From NCBI GenBank assembly GCA_003254905.1, contig QANU01107674.1, forward strand, positions 1-64,000: DNA of 64,000 bases, in the 5' to 3' direction. The stretch's first letter is position 1. Each line of letters starts with the position of its first letter. The translations under genes were made by a program, and so were the position numbers. The stretch comes from Nissolia schottii. Lineage: Eukaryota > Streptophyta > Magnoliopsida > Fabales > Fabaceae. Of the stretch, positions 11,327 through 21,749 are shown one piece after another. The notes beneath the pieces are model-generated. The model made no database searches. It saw only the letters and a list, made by a program, of their open reading frames with translations, and was not told where the DNA came from.

Positions 11327-11451
11327 AAGCTTGATGAGAATCATGGAGATCAACCAGTAGTAAGAGGACACGTGGATGAGGGAATCAACTGCTCTAGCAT
11401 GTCATCATGTGTGAGGCTCATCATGGGGTTCAATTGGAGAGGGTAGGGAGC

Positions 11452-14400
11452 ATGGTGCGAGTGGTTTCAGGTTCCATGGAATCGTTTCATCTTTGGGCAA
11501 TTGTGGTGCTTAGTGTGGTGCTTAATGTTTCTGGTAATGCAGAAGGTGGGTGCCGACATTTCTTTTTTCTCTTTCTCCTTTGATCTATTGTGTTTTAATT
11601 GTTTGCATAAACGTTGGTTCCCGTTAAACATGTGCTTTAAATGAGCATGGTTACATAAATACTCAATTATGCATTTTTCTTAGCCTGTTGGTTGCATTTT
11701 CTGCTGTATTGTTAGTTTGATTGAAGAATAAAACTGGGGGAGTTAATGGCAGGTTTTCAATTTTCATGTTGAAGACTTGGAATAGCTTTAGAAATGTTTC
11801 ACTGCAACGCTTCTTTGTCTATATCTTTTGTGATATAAGAATATGATCAGAGAATTGAAGAATTTCCTTGATGTGCTGGTGCTCTGTATCATTTGCTTGG
11901 GTTGTATGCAAATTGTAAATCAATACAATGCTCGGGTGGTTCATCACAATTATTGATTGTAACTATATTTCTAAATGGCCGGTTAAGATACTTCACCCCA
12001 ATTGTTGATTGGTAGGATAGGGCTTTAGAGTATGCTTTGGATAGGTGGTCAGGTTGAGGATCATCTCCGTCATCATCATCGCATCCTAGTTTCAGGGACT
12101 AGAGCTGGTAGCAACCAATTGATCTTGTAAAGAGATATAATATAAAACCATTAAAATTGCCTCCTCTCATCAGCGTAAGCTTTTGGGAGAGATGGTTCTT
12201 AAGATGGTATTAGAGCCACTATGACTAAAAAGGTCAAGGGTTCAATCCTTCATGACCCCCATTTCAAAAAAATCATCCACGCTGCAAGCCAAGCGTGAGG
12301 GGGCGTGTAAAGAGATATAATATAAAACCATTAAAATTGTTTTCTCCCATCAATTTAAGCTTTTGGGAGAGATCGTTCTTAATAGATATACATGCTCACT
12401 AGCAGCTTGTTAGATTGCTTTTGTTCTGGCAAAAACATGCTTCTTTCCGTTTGCTTTTATCCTTCTCATGTTTTATTAGTAGGACTAGTATTTAGGAGTA
12501 TGTAACCGTTTCTGGTTTGAAAAAATTGGGCATCATCTTTCTATTTCCTGTATTTCACACAAATTTTACAGAGCAGGATAAATGTTGACACTTGGCTTGT
12601 TTTCTACTTCAAATTGCTTTTATCAATTGAGATGTTTTCACCTTAATAGTGCTTCTATGACAGGTGATGCCCTGAATGCATTGAAGACCAGCTTGTTTGA
12701 TCCTACTAATGTTCTTCAAAGCTGGGATGCCACCCTTGTCAATCCTTGCACATGGTTTCATGTTACTTGCAGCAATGATAATAACGTGATCCGTGTGTAA
12801 GTTATGTCATTTTTACCTTTGGTGTTTAATGGATGTTTGTGTGCATAGTGAAAAACATTTTTGTTGTTTGGTCAGTGATCTTGGAAATGCAAACCTTTCG
12901 GGTCAACTGGTTCCACAAATTGGTCAGCTCAAAAATTTGCAATACTTGTAAGTTGTCAATCAAATATGTTACTCTTGGGAAATTTTACCTGTTTCTTCTT
13001 TGTAGGTCATGCTTAACTCTATTTCTACTGCCTCTTGATTGATATTCCCTGATCGTTGTTTCTGTTGCTTTCCTTAATACTATATTGGGTGTTCCAAGCA
13101 TCAAAATCTTTTCTTGGTTCACTGCCTCAAAGCTCCAAACTTAAGTGGACTTCATTACCTGAAATAGAAAAGGACCTAGGTTTCTTCTTAAATCTTAATA
13201 TTGTATATTTTTGACAAAGCATTTTCTCCCTTCTCCCAAAGTAAGGTAGATATAACTCTTCTTTGATAAATCTGAATAAGTCATTTTGTGTTTGGATGCG
13301 CAACAACAAAGGTTGGTTGTTTTAAATTTATCGAGAAAAGGCAAGAGACTTTTTTGTGAAGCTTCAACTTTTTAAAAAGCATTAAATATGACTTTTTGGA
13401 GAGTAGTAACTTGTATATCTCATTTGGTCCAAACAGTTGCATTGTAACTTTTGACTGCTGAAAAATTTAATCTACAAGTAGAGCTAACCAAGCTATCCCT
13501 AACTTCTATTGGAATTTTTCCCCTTTCTTATCATTCATGCGAATGTGTTTTGCCATCTTTTAATTATTCATGGTTGATGGTTTTGTGTGGCTTAGAGAAA
13601 GGGGGTTGAATCTAAGTAAAGTCTTTCGCTTTAAAAAAAATTAACCTTTCTTTGAAAATTGTCTCCTAAAAGTTTAGGAGATATCTCCTTGTATTCAGGG
13701 AGACAAGTTTTCTGAAAAACCAAAATTTTGAAAACGAAAATAGATTTTCTTTTAAATGATAGGAAATGTAAATAGTATAGAGAAGAAGAAAAATACACAT
13801 AATATTTATACTGGTTCGATTCCTAGTAAGAAATCTACGTTTAGTTCTTCAATCGCCAAAATGTGCTTTTCTTTCACAAAAACTTATAAGCACCAATAGA
13901 TCTTTTCAAAAACTGCATGGTACATTTTTGCTTTGGAAATATTAAAACATTTTTCTTTTCAATGGCAGGGAACTTTATGGTAATAGTATAACTGGGAAAA
14001 TCCCAACTGAGCTTGGAAGTTTGACGAACTTGATGAGCTTGGATCTTTACTCGAACAACTTAACTGGTCCAATACCGGACACGTTGGGAAACCTTAGAAA
14101 CCTACGCTTCCTGTATGATATGCTTTCCTTTATCTTGTATATTTAATCTGCAAAAGTTATTTTAATTTTTTTCAATTTTGTTTCTTCATTTACCTTTTAG
14201 CATTCATACTTTTTTACTTTCCGACTTAAAATGGTGATAGAATGTACAACTTGCAATATGGCTATTTAATTTCCACTCGAACCTGAAACAACTTCGAAGA
14301 AAATTTATCCTTTTACATAATCACATGAAATTAATGATAGTGCACAGTATGGTCGGTCTAATAAAAAATTATAACTTCAAACTGTTTAACTGGTTGGCAA

Positions 14401-17400
14401 AGTTGGCCCACAAGTTTGATGATTATTGTGCAGTTGATACTTGAGTTTTTTGTCCTATAATCTTTATAAAAGACCTGTTAACTGTACTTCAAATGCATAT
14501 TAACCAATTCATTCCCTATGAACTAAACATGCAAAGTCAATATAATAGTTGTTCATGAAGATACACACTTAATGGACTGTACAAATGGGCTGATGGTGGT
14601 CAAGATGCCACTTTTCATAATTGTGGGATTAAATTGATGTTAACTTTCTTTGGAGGACCAAACTGATGTCATTTGCATCCTTGGGGAACTAAATGGGTGT
14701 TTATCTTTACACCGTTTTATACTTAAATCTCTGAAAGTGAATGCATCCGTCACACTTGATTTAATCATGTTGTCCAAATGTGTCCAATTTCACTTTGTTG
14801 AGTGGAATTCTTGTTATCTACCCTGGTCTGGTAATCTAAGTTAGCAACAAGTAAATATAACATGGACACTCGCCGCACATGCTACTTGACAAGTGTTTGC
14901 CACTTTTCTGCATTCTGCGTTACTATTCTATCAATAGTATATTATCTGCGAACTAATTAGCTGTGCTCCCTGAAATAGGCGTCTCAACAATAACACTTTG
15001 ACAGGAAACATTCCCATGTCTTTGACCACAGTTGGTTCACTGCAAGTCCTGTGAGTCTTACTCAGATTTCAAACTACTGCAAATGAAGATGCCTAGTTAG
15101 ACTAGTGTCATATATATTATTTTATGAAACCTGACATCGTGGTTATTGTGGAATCTAGTGATTTATCAACCAACCAGTTAGAAGGAGTTGTTCCAATAAA
15201 TGGTTCATTTTCTTTATTTACTCCCATCAGGTTGGTGCAAATAATTTTGTTTATATTATTGCTATTATTATCATCGAGGAATGAGATATCAAAATTTTGC
15301 TAATCCCTGAGTTCCCCTTTACAGTTTTAAAAACAATCGTCACTTGATTCAAAATTCCACTACTGCTCCGCCAATTGTTCCACCCCAAAAATCTTCGTCA
15401 GGTTTGTTGATGTTTGTTTTATTGTCAGTAATGGGTTTAAATTTGTCAAAGAATAACTTGAGCTAAGGATATAACTCTTAACCTGCCCTCTCATGTTAGA
15501 GTCCACTGGGCTTGAAATGTGCACACGGTTTAGGCTTACAACTAACTTAAATTGAAAGCAAACTCACTTTGTTTTGAAATTGTTAGACTGGGAATGACAA
15601 TCAAACACTACAACACTAGGTCAACTAGATTTTGATACCAACTTAAAAAGTCACTGACCTAAAATTTTAAGGCTTTAAAAGCTACCTTTTCACTCCATTC
15701 CTTTCTTTACCCACCAACTCCTTCACCTTTTGATACCAAAGTGCAAGGCGAAAGATAATGTTGATAACTGATAGGCTATATAGTATATAGCTTTTTCCAA
15801 ATGTTTATTCTGTAATTTTGGATAGTGCCTGTGGCTGAACCTTTTCATTCGTAAAAATTTAAATTTATTGAAAAGGATGGACTAATTTTTATGAACAGTG
15901 ATCTATGATTATGGAGATATCTTAAGAGTAGCATCTTCAGCTTGCTTAAAAATATTTATAGCTTGTTGAGGCGGATGTCACTCATGGTCTAATTCAAGAG
16001 AGGAGGGTTAATAATAATGTTGGTCAATCACAATCAAAGTTTTTTAATAGAATTATGGTTTCCCATTTAACTCTGTAAATCCTAATAGGTAACAGTGAAA
16101 CTGGAGCTATTGCCGGAGGAGGTGGTGCTGGTGCTGCCCTGTTGTTTGCAGCCCCTGCAATTGCACTTGCTTATTGGCGAAGAAGGAAACCACAGGATTA
16201 TTTCTTTGATGTTCCAGGTTAGTTGACTAACAGAAAAGTTGGTATACATACCGATCAAAACTGCATATGATAGCCATTACTAATTTGCCAACATCTTGTG
16301 CGTTTGGTACCGACAGCTGAGGAGGATCCTGAAGTTCACCTTGGTCAGCTTAAAAAGTTTTCACTGCGTGAGCTGCACGTTGCTACAGATAGCTTTGCCA
16401 CTAAGAACATCCTGGGAAGAGGTGGGTTTGGCAAGGTTTATAAAGGACGCTTAGCCGATGGTTCTCTAGTAGCAGTAAAAAGACTTAAAGAGGAGCGTAC
16501 CCAGGGTGGGGAGCTTCAATTTCAGACTGAAGTGGAAATGATCAGCATGGCTGTGCATCGTAATTTGCTTCGGCTACGTGGTTTCTGTATGACACCTACT
16601 GAACGGTTGCTTGTGTATCCTTTGATGGCTAATGGAAGTGTAGCATCTTGTTTACGAGGTACAATTATGAGTCTACTCTGGTCTCTTATAGTCTTCATGA
16701 GCAGGACAAATGTTATACGCATCGCTTTTATTAACAATTTACCTCTTTATTTCTCAAGTAAAAAGCCTTCATCTCATATATCATTTCCCCTCATATATAT
16801 TTGCTGGTAGAAATGCGAGTGTTAATTTTCCTTGTCAGGTTAATTTACAGCTTGTTTTGATTTATTCATGAACATGAAACAAAAATAATGTATTTCTGAG
16901 ATGTTATCTGGCTGGGGTGCATGCATGATGAAATGGAAATATATCATAGTTTAATTTTGATCAACTGTCAGGGCAAATTTCTATACTATCGCTCAATCTT
17001 GTGACTGCATCATTTAAGTTTGACCTGTGGTAGTTGTTATCAAAATCAGTCCCTTGCAGAACAAAATTCGCTGATGGTGGGTCCACATTAAATCCTTTTT
17101 CTAAATAGTTCAAAAGTTATTGAATGTTCTCATGTTATAGTTCTAAACTTGTATTTTAATAGTAAAATTATGTTTATAAATATTGATTGTGTTTTCTGTA
17201 GAGCGTCTGTACCCAAAATCACGGCTTGACTGGCCAAAACGGAAGCATATTGCGCTGGGATCTGCTAGGGGCCTTGCTTATTTGCACGATTATTGCAATC
17301 TGAAGATTATTCATCGTGATGTCAAAGCTGCTAATATATTGCTGGATGACGATTTTGAAGCAGTTGTTGGAGATTTCGGTTTAGCGAAGCTGATGAATTA

Positions 17401-18302
17401 CAAAGACACTCACGTTACCACCGCTGTACCTGGTACAATTGGACATATAGCACCTGAGTACCTGTCAACCGGAAAGTCTTCTGAGAAGACTGATGTTTTT
17501 GGATATGGCGTGATGCTTCTTGAATTAATAACTGGACTGAGGGCTTTTGATCTAGCACGACTTGCCAGTGATGCTGATGTCATGTTGTTTGATTGGGTAG
17601 GCATTCAGTTTACAATTTTTTTACCATTATTATTTGTTTGATTTTAGTTACCTGTACTTGAAAAGCTTCTGTTAACCCTCCTACCACGGTTCCTTGTGTT
17701 GCATACTAATAATTCCTTGTTGCATATTTGATTTTTAATTTTCCTCCATGCTGAAGTTTTGAAACCTCTTTTTGTCGCCTATTCTAGCTATTTATTGTTG
17801 TATAAATCAACTTTGCTTTAAAAGTACGATACAAAATTGATTGATTTGCTCCTTTTTCTGTCCCAGATTTTAGAATCTCACCTTCCTGGCTGTTCTTTAG
17901 CTCATTGTTGTTGCATTGGCTATCTTCACATATTTACACCAATGACTAACTTTTATCGTTGGCCATTGACATTATTTTTGGGTTCAGGTTAAAAGACTTC
18001 TGAAAGACAAGAAATTGGAGACACTGGTGGATGCCAATTTACACGGAGATTATGTTGATGAAGAGGTACAGCAGCTAATCCAAGTGGCCTTACTATGCAC
18101 ACAAGGCTCCCCTATACATAGACCTAAGATGTCTGAGGTGGTCAGAATGCTAGAAGGCGTCGGTTTGGCTGAAAAATGGGACGAATGGCAGAAAGAGAAG
18201 ATGATCCGAAGAGATTTTGCCCACACCCATCCTCACACTGCTAATTGGGTATTAGACTCAACTTCGAATATCGAACCAGATGAACTGTCAAGTCCTAGAT
18301 GA
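11452..18302 (+). CDS. SERK: BAK1/SERK-like LRR receptor kinase, unit B (complete, 614 aa)
   Basis: Eleven exons: 11452-11545, 12664-12796, 12876-12947, 13969-14112, 14979-15050, 15159-15230, 15325-15401, 16089-16217, 16317-16658, 17202-17596 and 17988-18302, totalling 1,845 nt with an open frame. Order: signal peptide (1-31), LRR cap with CTWFHVTC, LRRs (about 75-190), a short Pro/Ser hinge without the Cys pair of SERK1/2, a TM segment (about 225-250) and a kinase. Catalytic residues are K319, D418 (HRD) and D436 (DFG). Activation-loop threonines T448, T451, T452 and T457 are kept. The hinge, TM and C-tail fit the BAK1/SERK3-4 group. Some residues differ from unit A and the family: DPK to NLK just before HRD, AVRGT to AVPGT at P455, GQRAF to GLRAF, IDRPKM to IHRPKM. 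The gene is open, but signalling competence is doubtful. Its upstream region is the S-locus kinase fragment. Confidence 0.9.
12126..12384 (+). mobile_element. Very small non-coding LTR element (SMART/TRIM-like), unit B
   Basis: Counterpart of the element at 1394-1657. LTRs are 12126-12204 and 12306-12384, each 79 bp. The primer-binding site TGGTATTAGAGCC starts at 12205. Flanks are GATCT (12121-12125) and GATAT (12385-12389). Being at the same site in SERK intron 1 of both units, it inserted before the duplication. Confidence 0.75.
13574..13915. mobile_element. 342-bp insertion in SERK-B intron 3 with 5-bp TSD
   Basis: Absent from unit A, where TTCATGGTACATT is uninterrupted near 2840. The insertion is flanked by CATGG on both sides (13569-13573 and 13916-13920). 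It contains GAGAAAGGGGGTTGAATC and TTTATACTGGTTCGATTCC, motifs I associate with legume retroelement LTRs. Ends do not show clear TG...CA or long inverted repeats, so the class is undetermined (solo LTR-like or truncated element). No coding capacity. Confidence 0.7.
15402..16088 (+). other. SERK-B intron 7
   Basis: Intron between the hinge exon and the TM exon. It shows what is missing at the N joint in unit A (up to about 15736) and contains the empty site of the unit A TRIM near 16016. No gene seen. Confidence 0.6.
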
Positions 18303-19201
18303 TCTTTGAATATTGTCAACCAGCAAGCAAATACATAATGCTGCATGACAGTGCTTTCTGCTTGAAAGTTGTGTACTACATATTAGTGCATTTGATTTTC
18401 ATCCTCAGCCTTTTTGTTTTCACCCTTCATCATGTTGTGATTATTAAAGAAAGAAGAAAATTGTAATTTGTACTGGGTAATGAACTGGCAAGGTGTAGGC
18501 CACAATGCGCCCATAGGCCATAACTACCATAAGTGTATGTATGTTAGAAATGAGTATTGATATATTTTATTATGTTGTTCATATATACAAGTATGCATTT
18601 AGTAGTTTTAAAAAACTGTTTGGTTTGGTTGATATATGCTTCTCCGAAAGGAAAAATGTGGTATAAGCATCTGTGTAACTTAAGCTGTTCTTGTTTACAA
18701 AAGACTGGTTTGTGTTTGAATTCAAGTTTATTTCCCAAATATGGTGCAAAATATAACAGTTCATGTGGATTAATAGCATGACCTCCACGGAACTGTTTTC
18801 TATCAATGTTATTTTGGAAAATTTTCAAGGCTGCAGCATGCAAGGAAACGTAACCCTGGTCAACGCAAAAAATTCAAGTTTGTTTCTGCAACAACTTCAA
18901 CTCTCTCTGAAGAAATTACCAAGTGTCCAAACGCTATTAAAGATGTCATACTCAAATGTAAATAAAGGTTCCGGAAAACCCTCAGATTTGATATAATGTG
19001 TTTATAATGTTCTTTCTTCGAATAGTTCTAATTTTTGTGTGTACCAGCGTAACTTAGAATGCTTACACCTTGCTAATCATTCCTAAAGAAAATTATTTAC
19101 AATTGTATAATCTTTACCAACGTTGTGGCTTATTAGCAATCATAACCAACCTACACAAACATACTCAGAAAGCTTAACCTTATGAGGCCTCTATATCCCA
19201 A
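18303..19201. other. Intergenic tail-to-tail region SERK-B / F-box
   Basis: 3' UTRs of two convergent genes. The 18544-18996 part contains short overlapping open frames that are also present in unit A but look like no protein family. I read it as untranslated. Confidence 0.5.
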
Positions 19202-20638
19202 TCAAATCTTAAGGGATTGACAGCTAACTAGTTCAGCAGATCTACCACTCCTACTAGCAAGAACCCTCCAAAATTCGCTCCTGGATTTCGCTGAAGATTC
19301 GGCATGCTCACCTAATGAGTTATCTGAAGATGACAAAATGGATTGTGCGGAAGCTAAATCGCTTTGCAGGTCAGCCTGAAACACTGTAATGTTGTGATCG
19401 TTGTCTTTAGTTATTACATGAAGCTTTCCAAGTAAACTGGCCAAAAGATAAGGAGATTCTGTATCAGTGAAATCATGAATAGGAACATCTCCTGCAGCAA
19501 CTCTCCAGCTATCACCTTCATGATCATATACCTTGATCTTTGCACTGTCGAGAGAATTCGAAGGATCGAGTGCATATAGATCACCATTGACAGTAACACT
19601 CAATTTCGTTCCAGCTTGCCTAGCCGGCCAACCTTCGCCCATGCCGTTTGGCATTTCAAGCCATGAGTTTACATTCGGATCATAAACTTCACCCCCAACA
19701 TCAACAAAAAATGGCCAGCAATACAAACTCTGAGGAACAAATAACCTGCCCCTGTATGAAGTCATTCCTGTGGCAATAGGCTTGAGCAAGTCAGCCAGAA
19801 AAGCAGTAGGCAGAACCTGAGCTTTCGCAAAAGGCATGCTCGGTAATTGGGACCACGCGCCTGTATGAGGGTCATACACTTCTGCAGATTGAAGGGGGCT
19901 TAGTCCACCGCGGCCCCTAGTAACCCCTCCAACGACATAAAGCTTATTATTCAATATACCTGTCTTGCAATAGGCTCTACCAACAGACATTGGACTAGCC
20001 TCAGTCCAAGAGTTTTTAACAGGATCATACTGCCAAACAGATTTCGCTGCTGAAGCTCTTGAAAATCCTCCTAATGCATAGATGCAACCATCAACGGCTC
20101 CTATAGAGCAACCACAAAATGGCATCCGGTCCAGGGCATCTCTCCTCCCGAGCCAGCTCATTATGACATCGGCAATTTTGATACTTGAACCCATCATGCT
20201 CCACATCCGGAGGGGAAAGGCAGCCAAACCCTTCTTTGCTTCATCTTCAAAGGCAACTTTCGGCATTGGTGGCAGTTGTTGCCATCTTCTGGAAAGAGGG
20301 TCCAAGGCATACCAAAGAAGCTTATCATCCTTGCCCTTGGTTAGTATGTAGAGCCACTCCTCCGTGGTTCCAAGTTCTTTTCTCACGCAAAATAGTTCAG
20401 CACTCACAAGCGCAGTCTTCCAAGCATGAGAAACTAACTTCAGATCTAAATAATGAATTCGAGGAACTCTAGCTAGAATCTGAATTGATATCTCATCCGG
20501 AAGGGACGGAATTAGTCCCGAGTTGTCCTTACCAGAGTTTGATGACAACCTTTGTCTCTTGCAAGCTTCATCTTGAAAAACTACACAGGGATCTCTCCAT
20601 CTGGTCTTGGACCGATTCAGACTCAGTATATTCCCCAT
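19202..20638 (-). CDS. F-box/kelch-repeat protein (478 aa)
   Basis: Single-exon coding region. Such proteins bind Skp1 through the F-box and present substrates to an SCF ubiquitin ligase through a kelch propeller. The F-box spans about residues 43-85 (LIPSLPDEISIQILARVPR). Kelch repeats follow, with IYALGGFSRA...VWQYDP...W and LYVVGGVTRGRGG...EVYDP...W. It resembles the Arabidopsis At1g22040 type. I prefer the start at 20638 (MGNILSLN) to an in-frame ATG three codons upstream, because family members begin MGS/MGN-like. A 5' leader exon with donor CTGAG/GTACCT near 21484 and a leader intron are likely. It faces the SERK-B gene tail to tail. Its duplicate in unit A is destroyed, so this is the only working copy in the window. 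Confidence 0.9.
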   Translation of the reverse strand: MGNILSLNRSKTRWRDPCVVFQDEACKRQRLSSNSGKDNSGLIPSLPDEISIQILARVPRIHYLDLKLVSHAWKTALVSAELFCVRKELGTTEEWLYILTKGKDDKLLWYALDPLSRRWQQLPPMPKVAFEDEAKKGLAAFPLRMWSMMGSSIKIADVIMSWLGRRDALDRMPFCGCSIGAVDGCIYALGGFSRASAAKSVWQYDPVKNSWTEASPMSVGRAYCKTGILNNKLYVVGGVTRGRGGLSPLQSAEVYDPHTGAWSQLPSMPFAKAQVLPTAFLADLLKPIATGMTSYRGRLFVPQSLYCWPFFVDVGGEVYDPNVNSWLEMPNGMGEGWPARQAGTKLSVTVNGDLYALDPSNSLDSAKIKVYDHEGDSWRVAAGDVPIHDFTDTESPYLLASLLGKLHVITKDNDHNITVFQADLQSDLASAQSILSSSDNSLGEHAESSAKSRSEFWRVLASRSGRSAELVSCQSLKI

Positions 20639-21483
20639 TAAAACCACTTCAAATTTAAATCAAACCCAGCTACACCAAGCTTCCAAGATAAATATCTGTT
20701 CAAGAACATCGTCATTAAAAATCATGCATTACCACAAACAAGAAAATCCTTTGTTGAATTGGAATGATGGATTTACTTCAATAGGCACAAACTTTTGACC
20801 AAAACACAACATTCATTGATACCAAAATTTCAAGTAATCAATCAAAAAGTATAGAGAACACGAGAATAGATGCATGCTTAAATTCAGAATACATATGAGA
20901 CTAAGAGATAGACCGCATCACAACACAGCACTCACAAATTTTATTTGGTTTTTTTATCTAAAACCATATCAATGAATGCTTAAAGTTTAATCAACATGGC
21001 TGAGTGCAAAGAATGAGATAGAGATTTTGGACAAAAAACAAAAAAAGTAGTTCCCAGAAATATAAGATAGCCAAATGTTAAATGCAAAGCAAATTTTTGA
21101 AAATTCAAAGAAAATTAGGGGCTAAAATCTCCGTATCTGACACTTGGAGTCAATATGTTGCCTATATTGGTTAATTCTTCATTTAGTACATGTTGGTGTT
21201 TATTCAAACATTTTATAGCATGCAATCTACTAGAAATAGATGCAGGACACAACGAGGCATAAGTCCTCAAGCAAAGTGAATATAAACATAAGTTAAAAAC
21301 AAACACTAACAATCGCAATACGTAGGAACATCAGAAAAATCATAAATTTAGATTACAAACATCTTACACTACAAGTCGCCAGCTGAGAAATAAGCACTGA
21401 AACGAATCATAAGAACACCAACGCAATGCCCATCATTTTAAACACTCAAAACAAAATAGAAGAAGACCCAGAAAGTCAATTAG
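20639..21483 (-). other. F-box gene 5' leader intron (inferred)
   Basis: Non-coding sequence upstream of the F-box ATG on the minus strand. A candidate acceptor TTCTTGAACAG lies near 20697 and a donor GTACCT near 21484. The right boundary of the duplicated unit (21479) falls just inside this intron. Confidence 0.5.
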
Positions 21484-21655
21484 GTACCTCAGTAAGGAAT
21501 CGCTTAGAAACTGATCGAAAAGTCGCAACGTTTTGGCTCAGGAATGAAGGGTAGGGACCAGGTAGGAAGCGACACAAGGTTGCGCTGACACGGAATGGAT
21601 CAGAGAGAAACAGAGGTTTCTGTTGATTGAACAGAGTTTGCAGAGAGCGTATGTT
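21484..21655 (-). other. F-box gene 5' untranslated exon (inferred)
   Basis: Less AT-rich sequence outside the duplicated unit, ending on the minus strand at a good donor (CTGAG/GTACCT) and lying about 30 bp downstream of a TATA box. No long open frame. A cDNA would show it directly. Confidence 0.5.
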
Positions 21656-21683
21656 TCACTCACTCTGTGTGGAAGGTGTATCC

Positions 21684-21690
21684 TATATAT
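21684..21690 (-). promoter_or_regulatory. TATA box of the F-box gene
   Basis: TATATA inside GGATATATAGGATAC on the minus strand, about 30 bp upstream of the inferred 5' exon. It lies outside the duplicated unit, so the unit A copy did not inherit it. Confidence 0.45.
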
Positions 21691-21749
21691 CCTTTCCACT
21701 GTCCCAAGGTGTTAGGACGATATCCACCGTTGATTTTGGGGTCCCACTT

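Larger units (their letters stand above)
11327..21479. repeat. Tandem duplication, unit B (about 10.15 kb)
   Basis: Second copy of the 556-10538 block, in direct orientation. It carries a complete SERK-type gene and a complete F-box/kelch coding sequence, and ends within the F-box 5' leader intron. It has a 342-bp insertion in SERK intron 3 not present in unit A, and lacks the TRIM. The F-box promoter lies just outside, at about 21685. Confidence 0.95.
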
